DNA of 35,523 bases from an uncultured Clostridia bacterium (GCA_944386715.1 CALXCD010000019.1:1-35523), one strand, 5' to 3'; counted from the first letter of the stretch, positions 15,428 to 23,899 are shown. Made by a program: numbers and translations. Notes: generated from the letters alone by a model not told the origin.

Positions 15428-16167
15428 AAAAATTATTAATCTTAATTTTAATAGCTTTAGTATTAGCATTAACGATTTTTACAATGGTTAATGGCATAAG
15501 TCTAGGAAGCGCTACTATTCTAGGAATTAAAGGAATTCAAAATGAAAATGACCAATTAGATGAAAAGATAGAAGAAGCTACAAGACTTGTGACAGTTACG
15601 TATCCCAAAGAAATAAGTGAAATAAATAGCAATGTTCAAAAATTAGAAGATGCCAAAAAACAATATGAAGATATGGCAACAGTAAGTACCACAGATGAAG
15701 TTTCAGCTGCAACACAAATTTCAAATTATAAAATTGAAACATTGTGGACTACAATAGGAATTCATGCTAAAAAAACAGGTGTAACAATAAATATTGCAGT
15801 AGTAAATGGAACTGGAGGACAAAATAGCTATAACTTGAACTTTACAGTAAATGGAACTTATATTAATATCTCAGAATTTATTAGAAGTATAGAAGATGAT
15901 TCTACACTAGGATTCAAAATAGAAGAATTTGCATTAAAACCAGGAACATCTGATAACGATTTACAAGCAACATTCGTATGCAAAAATATCATTATCTTAG
16001 ATTTGTCACAAACAACAAATGTTACAGAAGAAACAGAAAATAACACTAATAATACAACTAATACAAATACTACAGGAAATACAACTAATACGACAAATAC
16101 AACAAATACAACTAACACAACCAATACAACCAATGCGACAAATACAACCAACAACACTGCAAGGTAA
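15424..16167 (+). CDS. PilO-like pilus assembly protein with Asn/Thr-rich tail
   Basis: A 247-residue single-pass membrane protein: MKKLLILILIALVLALTIF as N-terminal anchor, a coiled coil (about 40-85, IQNENDQLDEKIEEA), then a small alpha/beta domain (YNLNFTVNGTYINISEFIRSIE) with the layout of PilO, the partner of PilN. Position agrees: it overlaps the PilM-PilN gene by four bases. From about residue 200 the chain becomes a repeat of Asn and Thr (NTT units), ending in AR. That tail is outside the membrane, is not part of PilO, and offers many N-x-T sites. PilO families diverge strongly, so the assignment leans on topology and order. Confidence 0.7.
   Translation: MKKLLILILIALVLALTIFTMVNGISLGSATILGIKGIQNENDQLDEKIEEATRLVTVTYPKEISEINSNVQKLEDAKKQYEDMATVSTTDEVSAATQISNYKIETLWTTIGIHAKKTGVTINIAVVNGTGGQNSYNLNFTVNGTYINISEFIRSIEDDSTLGFKIEEFALKPGTSDNDLQATFVCKNIIILDLSQTTNVTEETENNTNNTTNTNTTGNTTNTTNTTNTTNTTNTTNATNTTNNTAR
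16040..16163 (+). repeat. Asn/Thr-codon microsatellite in the pilO-like gene
   Basis: AAT-ACA/ACT/ACC-ACA codons recur in units of nine bases, e.g. AATACAACT and AATACAACC, more than a dozen times with silent variation. Changes in copy number by whole units would alter only tail length, not frame. Confidence 0.7.
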
Positions 16168-16182
16168 AAGGGGGGAAGGAAA

Positions 16183-16632
16183 ATGGCGAAAAATGTAATC
16201 AAAGAAATTATTATTGTATTACTACTATGTTTGGCTATTATTTTGATACTAGGAGTTTTATTATATGAATATGTACCAAGTAACAAGGTGATTCCAGAAA
16301 AAGTATCCTATACAACACCAGAAAAGGTAAAGGAAGAACTAAATAAAGCTGATAGTACCAATATTATTACAACTTATGAATATAATGTGGAAGCTTCAGA
16401 CCTAAATAATTATAAAAGAGTAAGTGATTATGTGCCAGGTAAACAAAATCCATTCTCTTCTTATAATGCAGAAACAACGAGTGGAGAAACCCCATCAACA
16501 GGTAATTCTTCCACAACAACAGGAAACAATAGTACCAATACAAATACGGGAAGTTCAACCAGTACTAATACCAATACCAATACAAATACATCTTCAGAGG
16601 GAACTTATATACCAAACCATGGTACAAAATAA
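16183..16632 (+). CDS. PilP-position membrane protein with Ser/Thr/Asn-rich tail
   Basis: A 149-residue protein with one N-terminal membrane segment (IIIVLLLCLAIILILGVLLYE) and the rest outside. A short region with a Lys/Glu helix (TPEKVKEELNKA) is followed by YVPGKQNPFSSY. The xNPF pattern recalls the DPF motif that PilP proteins carry in their flexible region. From about residue 95 it is low-complexity Thr/Ser/Asn/Gly (TNTNTG, STNTNTNTNT). Its place after PilO also suits PilP, which in Gram-negatives links the platform to the secretin; no secretin is expected here, so its partner would differ. I cannot confirm homology. Ribosome site GGGGGGAAGGA. Confidence 0.5.
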   Translation: MAKNVIKEIIIVLLLCLAIILILGVLLYEYVPSNKVIPEKVSYTTPEKVKEELNKADSTNIITTYEYNVEASDLNNYKRVSDYVPGKQNPFSSYNAETTSGETPSTGNSSTTTGNNSTNTNTGSSTSTNTNTNTNTSSEGTYIPNHGTK

Positions 16633-16689
16633 ATTAAGTTATTAACATTTTAAAATTATATATAATCAAAAGAAAAGGAGGAAAAACAC

Positions 16690-17211
16690 ATGATGAAAAA
16701 TCAAAAAGGTATTACTTTAATTGCATTAGTAATCACAATCATTGTTTTATTAATTTTAGCAGGAGTATCTATTGCGATGTTAACAGGTGATAATGGAATA
16801 TTAACACAAACTAATAAAGCAAAATATACTCAAATTGAAGGACAAGTAAAGGAGGAAATTAACTTAGCAGTACAATCAGCTAAAATGTTTGCTGAACAAA
16901 AAGCTGTATCATCTCCAAGCGGTTGGTTAGCTAGTGGAAATATTGGAACAAGCAGTACAGCTAATAATTCAGGAACAGCTCCAGAAACAATAATAGGACA
17001 GATGAGAGAGGATTTAACAACTGAAAAAGGTTATACTAATATAGAAGCAGGTACAGGTAAAGTAACAATCACTTATGATACAGATAGTTATTCATCTGCT
17101 ACTAACTATGCTGATGCTAAAATTGTAGCAGAAATAGGAATATCTAATAATACTTTTACAGTAAACTCTATTACAGCATATAGAGATGCTACAGGAACAA
17201 GTATTAAATAA
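16690..17211 (+). CDS. Type IV prepilin (major-pilin candidate 1)
   Basis: A 173-residue prepilin. The class III leader is MMKNQKG, cleaved after Gly, followed by the hydrophobic assembly helix ITLIALVITIIVLLILAGVS. The residue five places after the cleavage site, Glu in most type IV pilins, is Ala here. The helix continues amphipathically (KYTQIEGQVKEEINLAV), then a Gly/Ser/Thr-rich head. AGGAGG lies 7 bases before the ATG. A TATAAT at 16661-16666 with a weak TTATTA 16 bases upstream may give the pilins their own promoter. It forms a near-identical N-terminal pair with the next gene. Confidence 0.88.
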   Translation: MMKNQKGITLIALVITIIVLLILAGVSIAMLTGDNGILTQTNKAKYTQIEGQVKEEINLAVQSAKMFAEQKAVSSPSGWLASGNIGTSSTANNSGTAPETIIGQMREDLTTEKGYTNIEAGTGKVTITYDTDSYSSATNYADAKIVAEIGISNNTFTVNSITAYRDATGTSIK

Positions 17212-17243
17212 AATTTATTAAATAAATTAAGGAGGATTTTAAA

Positions 17244-17762
17244 ATGAGAAATCAAAAAGGTATTACTTTAATAGCATTAGTAATTACAATCATCGTATTA
17301 CTAATTTTAGCAGGAGTTTCAATCGCAATGCTTACAGGAGATAATGGAATATTAACACAAACAAATAAAGCAAAAGTTGCTCAAATCGAAGGGCAAGTTA
17401 AAGAAGAAGTTAATTTAGCAGTACAAGCAGCTAAAATGTATGCAGAAGAACAAGCAGTATCAACTTCAACTGGTTATAGTGCAGATAAACATTTACAAGT
17501 AACTTCAGGTGATCCTGCAACGGATGATGATATTTTAGATGAAATGAGAAAAGATTTAACAACTGGAAAAGGATATACTGTATCAGGTACAAATGCAGCA
17601 AGTCCTAGTGATGGTAAAATTACAGTACAATATACAACTCCTAATTATACATCAGCAACTAATACAGCAGGTGCAACAATAACGCTTGAAATTACAGTAT
17701 CAGGAAACACATTTACACTATCAAAAATTTCAGGTTCACAAACAATAAATATGGGAGCTTAG
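17244..17762 (+). CDS. Type IV prepilin (major-pilin candidate 2)
   Basis: A 172-residue prepilin whose first 60 residues are nearly identical to the preceding gene (leader MRNQKG, then ITLIALVITIIVLLILAGVS, TGDNGILTQTNKAK), while the C-terminal head differs. At DNA level the shared part differs at many third positions, so the duplication is not recent and the sequence is held by selection. It too has Ala instead of Glu at position 5 of the mature chain. AAGGAGG lies 10 bases before the ATG. A strong hairpin follows, which may separate abundant pilin mRNA from the downstream peptidase gene. Confidence 0.88.
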   Translation: MRNQKGITLIALVITIIVLLILAGVSIAMLTGDNGILTQTNKAKVAQIEGQVKEEVNLAVQAAKMYAEEQAVSTSTGYSADKHLQVTSGDPATDDDILDEMRKDLTTGKGYTVSGTNAASPSDGKITVQYTTPNYTSATNTAGATITLEITVSGNTFTLSKISGSQTINMGA

Positions 17763-17790
17763 AAATAATTAAATATAAAATTTAATAAAA

Positions 17791-17817
17791 GCCATACGCA
17801 CACTAAGTGTGTATGGC
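17791..17817 (+). terminator. Strong hairpin between the pilins and prepilin peptidase
   Basis: An 11-bp stem GCCATACGCAC (17791-17801) / GTGTGTATGGC (17807-17817) with one G-T pair and loop ACTAA. It is followed only by TATCTTTAT, a weak T tract, so it probably attenuates read-through or protects the pilin mRNA 3' end rather than stopping transcription fully. Confidence 0.6.
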
Positions 17818-17842
17818 TATCTTTATAAAAAAGGGGAATAAA

Positions 17843-18661
17843 ATGGTAGCAAATATTATACTATATATTTTAATATTCATAATGGGAACCGTATTTGGAA
17901 GTTTCTTTACACTTGCCATTTATCGAATCCCTAAAAGACAAGATATAACACATACACATTCTTATTGCCCTAATTGTCAACATAAATTAGGAATTTTAGA
18001 TTTAATACCAGTATTTAGTTATTTATTTTTAGGAGCAAAATGTAGATATTGTAAAGAAAGAATAAGACCAAGATATTTTATTGTAGAGATATCTTCTGGA
18101 ATTTTATTTGTTACACTTGCTTATTTAATAAATATTAATATCTTTTCTTGGAACATAAATATTATTGCAGATAGTGCTTTTCTTGCACTTTATTTGTGTT
18201 TCTTATTTATTATGGCAGGAATAGACAAAGAAAATAGGCAAATTAACAAAGCAATTACCGTATATGGTATTATGATTTCTATATTGTATATCATATATCT
18301 ATGTACAGTAGAAAAAGCTAATATATATAGATATGTAATATATTTAATTTTTTATGTAGCATTTTTAATATTAGATACAATTACATTAAAAAAATTTGTA
18401 AAAAACAGCTATGCAATTGGAGTTATGCTAACAATTATCACAATGGCAATTTTCACAGGAAGATTTATTACATTAAATAGTATTATATTAACATTAATAG
18501 ATATAATAGCCTACATAATGATAAATAAAATAAAAAATCATAAAAAGAAGAACATAAAGATAGAAAAAACAGTTGAAAAAAATATTAGCATAGGATTTTT
18601 ACTTACTGTAAACAATATATTATGTATAATATGTATCTTAGTATATTATAAAATAATGTAA
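17843..18661 (+). CDS. Prepilin peptidase (A24 family, PilD-like)
   Basis: Membrane aspartyl protease that removes prepilin leaders and usually N-methylates the new N-terminus. Seen: VFGSFFTLAIYRIP near the N-terminus, the two Cys pairs CPNC and CRYC of the methylase part with the bridging sequence ILDLIPVFSYL, several membrane segments, and the first catalytic Asp region (MAGIDKENRQI). The second catalytic motif, GxGD in the family, seems to be LILDTITL: the Asp is present but the glycines are not. The start is ATG 17843, with AAGGGGA five bases upstream; an earlier in-frame ATG lies in the hairpin. It makes 272 residues. Confidence 0.85.
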   Translation: MVANIILYILIFIMGTVFGSFFTLAIYRIPKRQDITHTHSYCPNCQHKLGILDLIPVFSYLFLGAKCRYCKERIRPRYFIVEISSGILFVTLAYLININIFSWNINIIADSAFLALYLCFLFIMAGIDKENRQINKAITVYGIMISILYIIYLCTVEKANIYRYVIYLIFYVAFLILDTITLKKFVKNSYAIGVMLTIITMAIFTGRFITLNSIILTLIDIIAYIMINKIKNHKKKNIKIEKTVEKNISIGFLLTVNNILCIICILVYYKIM

Positions 18662-18685
18662 GAAATTTAGAAGGGAATGATATTT

Positions 18686-19126
18686 GTGAAAAAAAAGCTA
18701 AAAGAAGAAAAGGGAATCACAGGAATAGATATTATCGTATCTGTTATTATCATTACCATGTTTGTTGCACTGATTGCTATTATATTTGCTAATATTACTT
18801 CAAATTCTCAAGGAATAAATAGAAAAACAGAAGCAACTCATAAAGCAATATCTTTAATTGAAGAAATCAAAAATGCCGGAATAGAAAATGTAGATAAATT
18901 CATAGACGCAGAAGGAAGTAGTATTTTGGATGAAGAAAAAAATCCAACACCATACACAAAAAAAGTAACTGTTATAGATTATACTGAAATGGAAGGAAAT
19001 GAAGATAAAATACCTGGAATAGTAAAAAAAGTAACAGTAGAAGTTTCTTACCAAAATGGTGGAAAAACAGAAAAAGTAGAATTATCCACATTATTAACGG
19101 CAAAGGAGATAGGATATGAAAACTGA
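18686..19126 (+). CDS. Pseudopilin (minor prepilin)
   Basis: A 146-residue protein with a prepilin leader (MKKKLKEEKG, cleavage before ITGIDIIVSVIIITMF). Position 5 of the mature chain is acidic (Asp), unlike the two major-pilin candidates. The rest has a helix (RKTEATHKAISLIEEIKNAGIENV) and beta strands (KKVTVEVSYQNGGKTEKVEL), a PilV/GspI-like layout. Start choice: AAGGG ends at 18675, so the GTG at 18686 (ten bases) is preferred over the ATG at 18677 (one base). It overlaps the next pseudopilin gene by 11 bases. Likely part of the pilus tip or initiation complex. Confidence 0.75.
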   Translation: MKKKLKEEKGITGIDIIVSVIIITMFVALIAIIFANITSNSQGINRKTEATHKAISLIEEIKNAGIENVDKFIDAEGSSILDEEKNPTPYTKKVTVIDYTEMEGNEDKIPGIVKKVTVEVSYQNGGKTEKVELSTLLTAKEIGYEN

Positions 19127-19547
19127 AAAAGGAATTACACTTATTTCTATACTAATATATGTAATAGCTATGGTAATAATCATAGCAGTAATTGCAACTT
19201 TAACAGGCTATTTCTATACCAATATAGATATTAATACAGAAAGTCAAGATATTCAGAAACAATATACAAAATTTAATAGTTTTTTTACAGAAGATATTAA
19301 TAAATCCGGTAATGTGATTATAGATTCTAATACAGAATCAGAAAATCCATATATTATATTTTCCAATAAAAATCAATATACTTTTATCAAACAAAATAAA
19401 GCCATCTATTTTAACCAAGTAAAAATTGCTACTAATATAGAAAAATGTACTTTTGATACTCAAATAAAAAATGGAAGAAATATTATTATAGTGACAATAG
19501 AGGCAAAAGATTTCCAAAAAACAACAGAATATACAATAAGAGACTAG
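19116..19547 (+). CDS. Pseudopilin (minor prepilin)
   Basis: A 143-residue protein with a short leader MKTEKG followed by ITLISILIYVIAMVIIIAVIA. The remaining domain has alternating strands (NPYIIFSNKNQYTFIKQNKAIYF, NIIIVTIEAKDF) and one Cys, a PilW/GspJ-like size and layout. Position 5 of the mature chain is Ser. The ribosome site AAAGGAGATAGG lies inside the end of the preceding gene, and the two frames overlap, so they are co-translated and probably form a minor-pilin subcomplex. Confidence 0.75.
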   Translation: MKTEKGITLISILIYVIAMVIIIAVIATLTGYFYTNIDINTESQDIQKQYTKFNSFFTEDINKSGNVIIDSNTESENPYIIFSNKNQYTFIKQNKAIYFNQVKIATNIEKCTFDTQIKNGRNIIIVTIEAKDFQKTTEYTIRD

Positions 19548-19633
19548 TAATTTTAGGAAATTAAGAAAAAATATATCTAATTATATAAAAATATTGTATA
19601 ATAAAAGAAGATATACGAAAGAAGGTAGAAATT

Positions 19634-21271
19634 ATGGATTTAAAAAGAAGACAACCAATGGGTGTTGAATTGGTTAAAAGAGGAATTGTATCAGAAACAG
19701 ATATTGAAAAAGCTTTGGACTATCAAAAAAAGAATCCAAACAGGAAATTAGGAGATAGTATCTATATTTTAAACCTATGTAATCCAGATAGGCTAATACA
19801 AGCAATAGGTGAGATATTAGGAGAAAAAGGAATTTTACTTAGAAAATCTAATATCAAATTAAATATAACAGATTACATTGCTTTAGATGTCGCTAAAAAA
19901 AATAAAGTAATTCCTTTTGAAATCAATAATGGAAAAATAAAGGTTTGTTTTGCAGACACCGTAAAGAACAAAAATATAGATACAATTAGATTATTACTAT
20001 TAAATAAAGGTCTCATTATGGAAAGCTATATTACTTTTGAAAGTGATATAGAGAAAATCTTAACATCACTAGAAGGAAAAGCAAGTGACAACATAGAAGA
20101 CTCTAGTTTAAATGGTACAATTACGAATTTAGTAGATAGTATTATAAAAACAGGAATTGAAAAAAGAGCTAGCGATATTCACATTGAACCAATGGAAAAT
20201 GTAGTTAGGGTAAGATATAGAATTGATGGAGAACTATACACAGCAGCAAAAATAGACAAAGAAAAACAACATCAAATAATCGGAAGACTAAAAGCCATTT
20301 CTAATATGCATCAAGAAAAACAAGAATCACAAGATGGTAGAATATTACTTTATGACGATTATAATATTCGTGTATCTTCTCAACCAAATGTGTATGGCGA
20401 AAAATTTGTGTTAAGACTATTGAAAAAAAATGCAAATATTAGAAATATTTTCGACTTAGGATATATAGGAACAGAAGAAGATTTTAAAAATAGTATTAAT
20501 AAGAAAAATAGTATAACAATTATGGCAGCTCCTACTGGAGAAGGTAAAACAACTACACTTTATAGCATTATTGATTATTTAAATAGACCTCAAATTAATA
20601 TTACGACAATTGAAGATCCTGTGGAAATAAGAATCGAAGGATTAAACCAAATTGAAATTGATAACAAAAGTACTTTCTCAGGAGCTTTAAGAACAGTTTT
20701 AAGACAAGACCCAGATATTATTTTAGTAGGAGAAATTCGTGATAGAGAAACTGCAGAAATTGCAATACAAGCTGGACAAACAGGTCATTATGTATTATCT
20801 ACGATTCATACCATAGATAGTATTGAAGTTATTAACAGGTTACGTAAAATAGGAGTTTCTGATTATGATATTGCAAGTACATTATCTACAGCTATTTCCC
20901 AAAGATTGGTAAGAAGAATATGCCCAAAATGTAAACAAGAAAGAGAGTTTACAAAAACAGAAAAAGATATTATAGAAAATATGTTAAGAAAATATAATGA
21001 GGAAGTAAACTTAGAAGGAATTAAAACTTATGATGCTATTGGATGCAAATATTGCAATAATACAGGATATTATGATAGAATAGGAGTTTTTGAAATTCTA
21101 AATATTACAGAAGAAATAAAGGAACTAATTGTAAAAGGAGCTCCTAGTATGGAGATTAGAAAAAAAGCAATAGAACAAAATTATAGACCATTAGTAATAG
21201 ATGGTATTAAAAAAGTAATCAAAGGAGAAACCACATTAGAAGAATTAAATAAAAAATTATTATTCTTCTAA
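19634..21271 (+). CDS. pilB: Type IV pilus assembly ATPase PilB
   Basis: Hexameric ATPase that drives pilus extension from the cytoplasm. The N-terminal MshEN-type domain (about 1-130; VKRGIVSETDIEKALDYQK) precedes the GspE/PilB catalytic domain: ASDIHIEP, Walker A APTGEGKTTT (about 299-308; Glu where many have Ser), the Asp box TIEDPVE, Walker B IILVGEIRD and the His box. Four Cys of the zinc-binding site appear as CPKC and CKYC near residues 433-475. It has 545 residues, normal length. GAAGG lies before the ATG. It is followed 17 bases later by pilT. Confidence 0.93.
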   Translation: MDLKRRQPMGVELVKRGIVSETDIEKALDYQKKNPNRKLGDSIYILNLCNPDRLIQAIGEILGEKGILLRKSNIKLNITDYIALDVAKKNKVIPFEINNGKIKVCFADTVKNKNIDTIRLLLLNKGLIMESYITFESDIEKILTSLEGKASDNIEDSSLNGTITNLVDSIIKTGIEKRASDIHIEPMENVVRVRYRIDGELYTAAKIDKEKQHQIIGRLKAISNMHQEKQESQDGRILLYDDYNIRVSSQPNVYGEKFVLRLLKKNANIRNIFDLGYIGTEEDFKNSINKKNSITIMAAPTGEGKTTTLYSIIDYLNRPQINITTIEDPVEIRIEGLNQIEIDNKSTFSGALRTVLRQDPDIILVGEIRDRETAEIAIQAGQTGHYVLSTIHTIDSIEVINRLRKIGVSDYDIASTLSTAISQRLVRRICPKCKQEREFTKTEKDIIENMLRKYNEEVNLEGIKTYDAIGCKYCNNTGYYDRIGVFEILNITEEIKELIVKGAPSMEIRKKAIEQNYRPLVIDGIKKVIKGETTLEELNKKLLFF

Positions 21272-21288
21272 AACAAAGGAGGAAAAAA

Positions 21289-22389
21289 ATGAATTTAGAT
21301 GACTATATTGATATTGCAATGGAAAAAGATGCATCAGACGTACATCTTATTGCTGGAAATAAGCCAATGTTAAGAATTATGAGAGATTTAATACCAATAG
21401 AAGATGCTGATATTTTAACACCAGAAGATATGAATGAAATTTATGACCAACTAATAATGGGAAATTTAGATAAAGATGAAGTTTTTAATACCACTAGAAA
21501 ATTAGATATGTCTTATACTCATAAAGACATTCGTTTAAGAGTAAACATATCACTTTCTGATAATGTGCCATTATGTACTATGAGATTAATAAAAAATGAA
21601 TTACCATCTTATGAATCATTAGGAGTACCAGATATTGTAAGAAGAATGACATATCAACCACAGGGATTAATTTTGGTAACAGGAAAAACAAACTCTGGTA
21701 AAAGTACAACATTAAATGCTTTAATTAATTATATTAATGAAAATCAAAATAAGAAAATATTAACATTAGAAAATCCAATTGAATATAAACATCATTCTAA
21801 AAAATCTCTTATTGTACAAAAAGAAGTAGGAAAAGGACAAGATAGTTTAACTTTTAGTGATGGTGTAAAAAACTCATTAAGAGAAGATTGTGACATTCTT
21901 GTTATTGGAGAGATACGTGATAAAGTAACAATGGAAGCAGCTATCGAAATGGCAGAATCAGGGCATTTAGTAATAGGAACATTACATACAAAATCTTGTG
22001 CAGAAACTATTGATAGAATGATAAACTTCTACGAAGTAAGAGATCAAGCAAGCATCAAATATTTATTAGCAGCATTACTAAAATTAGTTGTATCACAAAG
22101 ATTATTAAAGGGAAAAGACGGAAAATTAGTTCTTGTTCCAGAAGTAATGGTTGTAGATAATATAGTAGCAGGGATTATCAGAAAAGAAAAATTAAGTGTA
22201 TCAGAAATAGAGGATGCTATTCAAAGTAATCTGGAAAAAGGAAGTATAGGATTAATTAATTCTTTAGCAGAACTTTTCGTAGCAGACAAAATCACTTTAG
22301 ACCAAGCTAAATCACAAATAGAAGAGAAAAACATTGAAATTTTAAATAGAACAATTATGCAATTAAAAATAAAAAGAGAAAAAAGATAA
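21289..22389 (+). CDS. pilT: Type IV pilus retraction ATPase PilT
   Basis: Hexameric ATPase that depolymerises the pilus and powers twitching or DNA uptake. The 366 residues show MEKDASDVHLIAGNKPMLRI at the N-terminus, Walker A GKTNSGKST (about 132-140), TLENPIEYKH, Walker B ILVIGEIRD and the His box SGHLVIGTLHT. The later AEXF-type region shows as SQRLLKG. Unlike PilB it has no zinc-binding Cys and no N-terminal MshEN domain, which separates the two. AAAGGAGG is seven bases before the ATG. Presence of pilT implies a retractable pilus. Confidence 0.92.
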   Translation: MNLDDYIDIAMEKDASDVHLIAGNKPMLRIMRDLIPIEDADILTPEDMNEIYDQLIMGNLDKDEVFNTTRKLDMSYTHKDIRLRVNISLSDNVPLCTMRLIKNELPSYESLGVPDIVRRMTYQPQGLILVTGKTNSGKSTTLNALINYINENQNKKILTLENPIEYKHHSKKSLIVQKEVGKGQDSLTFSDGVKNSLREDCDILVIGEIRDKVTMEAAIEMAESGHLVIGTLHTKSCAETIDRMINFYEVRDQASIKYLLAALLKLVVSQRLLKGKDGKLVLVPEVMVVDNIVAGIIRKEKLSVSEIEDAIQSNLEKGSIGLINSLAELFVADKITLDQAKSQIEEKNIEILNRTIMQLKIKREKR

Positions 22390-22417
22390 ATGACGAAAAA
22401 TAGATAGGAGGATGAAA

Positions 22418-23758
22418 ATGCCTACATATATGTACAAAGCTGTAACTAGGACCGGACTGGTAGTAAAAAATAAAGTAGAATCACCTAGTAAGCAAACATT
22501 ATTGAAAGATTTAAAGAGTAATGATTTAATGCCAATTGATATTGAACAGCTAAAATATTCTGAAAAAAGAAAAAAAACAAAAAAGAAGAATATTTCAGAT
22601 ATAGAAGAAATCATGAAAAATGTAAACACCACACAAATCAATAAACCAAAACAATTATCTACAAAAGAAAAAATAAATTTATATTTAGCCAAAACAGAAA
22701 AAATCACACCAAGAGATTTAGTGGTATTTACTCAAAACTTTTACTTATTAAAAAAGGCAAATTTCAATAATATACATGCACTTAGCACTATAATTGAAAG
22801 TACAGAAAATGTATCTTTTAAAGGAATACTAGAAGATATACTAGCAGGAGTAGAAGCAGGAGAAAACATGTATACCACAATGGAATATTATTCCAATGTA
22901 TTTCCATACATATACATCAATATGATAAAAGTAGGGGAATTATCAGGGTCTTTAACAAATTCATTACAACAAGCCGTTAAATACTTAGATGATACAAATG
23001 CTTTGAACAAAAAATTAAAATCTATATTAATTCCAAACATTGTACAATTTGTATTATTAATTGTCATGTTATTTGTAGGAACATTAGTAGCTATTCCAGC
23101 AATACAAGGCGTATTTGATGAGTTAGGGACAGAAGATAAACTACCAGCAATTACACTATGGTTTGCAGATGTAGTAGACATACTTATTGCTTATTGGTAT
23201 ATACCGGTAGGAATCTTAGTTGCAATAGCAGGTATTATTCTATTTTATATTAACACACCAAAAGGAAAATATAATTTTGATTATTTCAAATATAAATGTC
23301 CTATTTTTGGAGAACTAATCTATGCATTAGATTTTTCAAGATTAATGAAAGCAATGTTATTAAACTTAAAAAATGGAATGAGAATACAAGATGCTATAGA
23401 GGTAAGTAAAAACGTAATTCAAAACTATGTCATGTTATCTATTATAGAAACATCTATTAATAACATTTTAATAGGTGGTTCATGGATTGAACCATTTGAA
23501 AAAGCAGGATTATCTAAACCAATGACAACAGAAATGTTAAAAATAGGAATGCAAACAGACTTAACAGAAATGATGGAAAAATTAGTAGAATATATGGAAA
23601 TTGATATTGATAATATTATGACAAAAATAATGAAAGCATTACCACAACTTGTTTACGCTATTGTTGGAGTGGTATTAATCTTCTTCGTATTAGTTGTATT
23701 GGTACCATGTATTCAAGTATATATGGGTAACTTCTTATTCTCTGCTTATGGAGTTTAA
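22418..23758 (+). CDS. pilC: Type IV pilus inner-membrane platform protein PilC
   Basis: Polytopic platform protein on which PilB and PilT act. Two GspF/PilC domains are visible, each beginning with LVVFTQNFYLLKKANFNN-type and FSRLMKAMLLNLKNGM-type helices and containing MIKVGELSG and MLKIGMQTD, with three membrane segments (about 205-230, 250-280, 415-440). The first N-terminal residues (MPTYMYKAVTRTG) are typical. I use the ATG at 22418, six bases after ATAGGAGG, rather than the ATG at 22412. It has 446 residues. It closes the pilus locus and is followed by a terminator. Confidence 0.92.
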   Translation: MPTYMYKAVTRTGLVVKNKVESPSKQTLLKDLKSNDLMPIDIEQLKYSEKRKKTKKKNISDIEEIMKNVNTTQINKPKQLSTKEKINLYLAKTEKITPRDLVVFTQNFYLLKKANFNNIHALSTIIESTENVSFKGILEDILAGVEAGENMYTTMEYYSNVFPYIYINMIKVGELSGSLTNSLQQAVKYLDDTNALNKKLKSILIPNIVQFVLLIVMLFVGTLVAIPAIQGVFDELGTEDKLPAITLWFADVVDILIAYWYIPVGILVAIAGIILFYINTPKGKYNFDYFKYKCPIFGELIYALDFSRLMKAMLLNLKNGMRIQDAIEVSKNVIQNYVMLSIIETSINNILIGGSWIEPFEKAGLSKPMTTEMLKIGMQTDLTEMMEKLVEYMEIDIDNIMTKIMKALPQLVYAIVGVVLIFFVLVVLVPCIQVYMGNFLFSAYGV

Positions 23759-23839
23759 AATAGAAATTCAAAAAAATGATTAATCAGCCAAAACAGGATA
23801 TAAAGAGATAGATAAAACACATAAAACAAAAAATAAAAG

Positions 23840-23868
23840 CAGAGGGATATAAGCCCTCTGTTTTGTTC
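23840..23868 (+). terminator. Rho-independent terminator of the pilus operon
   Basis: A perfect 7-bp stem CAGAGGG (23840-23846) / CCCTCTG (23854-23860), then TTTTGTTCT. Confidence 0.8.
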
Positions 23869-23876
23869 TATATATT

Positions 23877-23899
23877 AAGAAAGTCATGCTGACTTTCTT
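23877..23899 (+). repeat. Perfect 10-bp hairpin
   Basis: AAGAAAGTCA (23877-23886) and TGACTTTCTT (23890-23899) pair perfectly around TGC. It lies between the pilus terminator and the ROK gene. With no T run on the plus strand, its role is unclear; it may back up the terminator or mark a 5' end. Confidence 0.5.

Noticed and set aside
15858..16286. Minus-strand frame of 142 codons rich in Val/Leu opposite the pilO-like gene
   Set aside because: It is the complement of the NTT-codon repeat, has no ribosome site, and its hydrophobic Val/Leu run is a by-product of AAT/ACA repeats read backwards.
17244..17762. Recent duplication or gene conversion between the two pilin genes
   Set aside because: The shared N-terminal coding part differs at many silent positions, so the duplication is old and kept by selection on protein.
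19567..19633. Promoter directly ahead of pilB (TATAAT near 19600)
   Set aside because: A -10-like TATAAT exists but no acceptable -35 at 16-18 bases; AT-rich DNA yields such matches easily.
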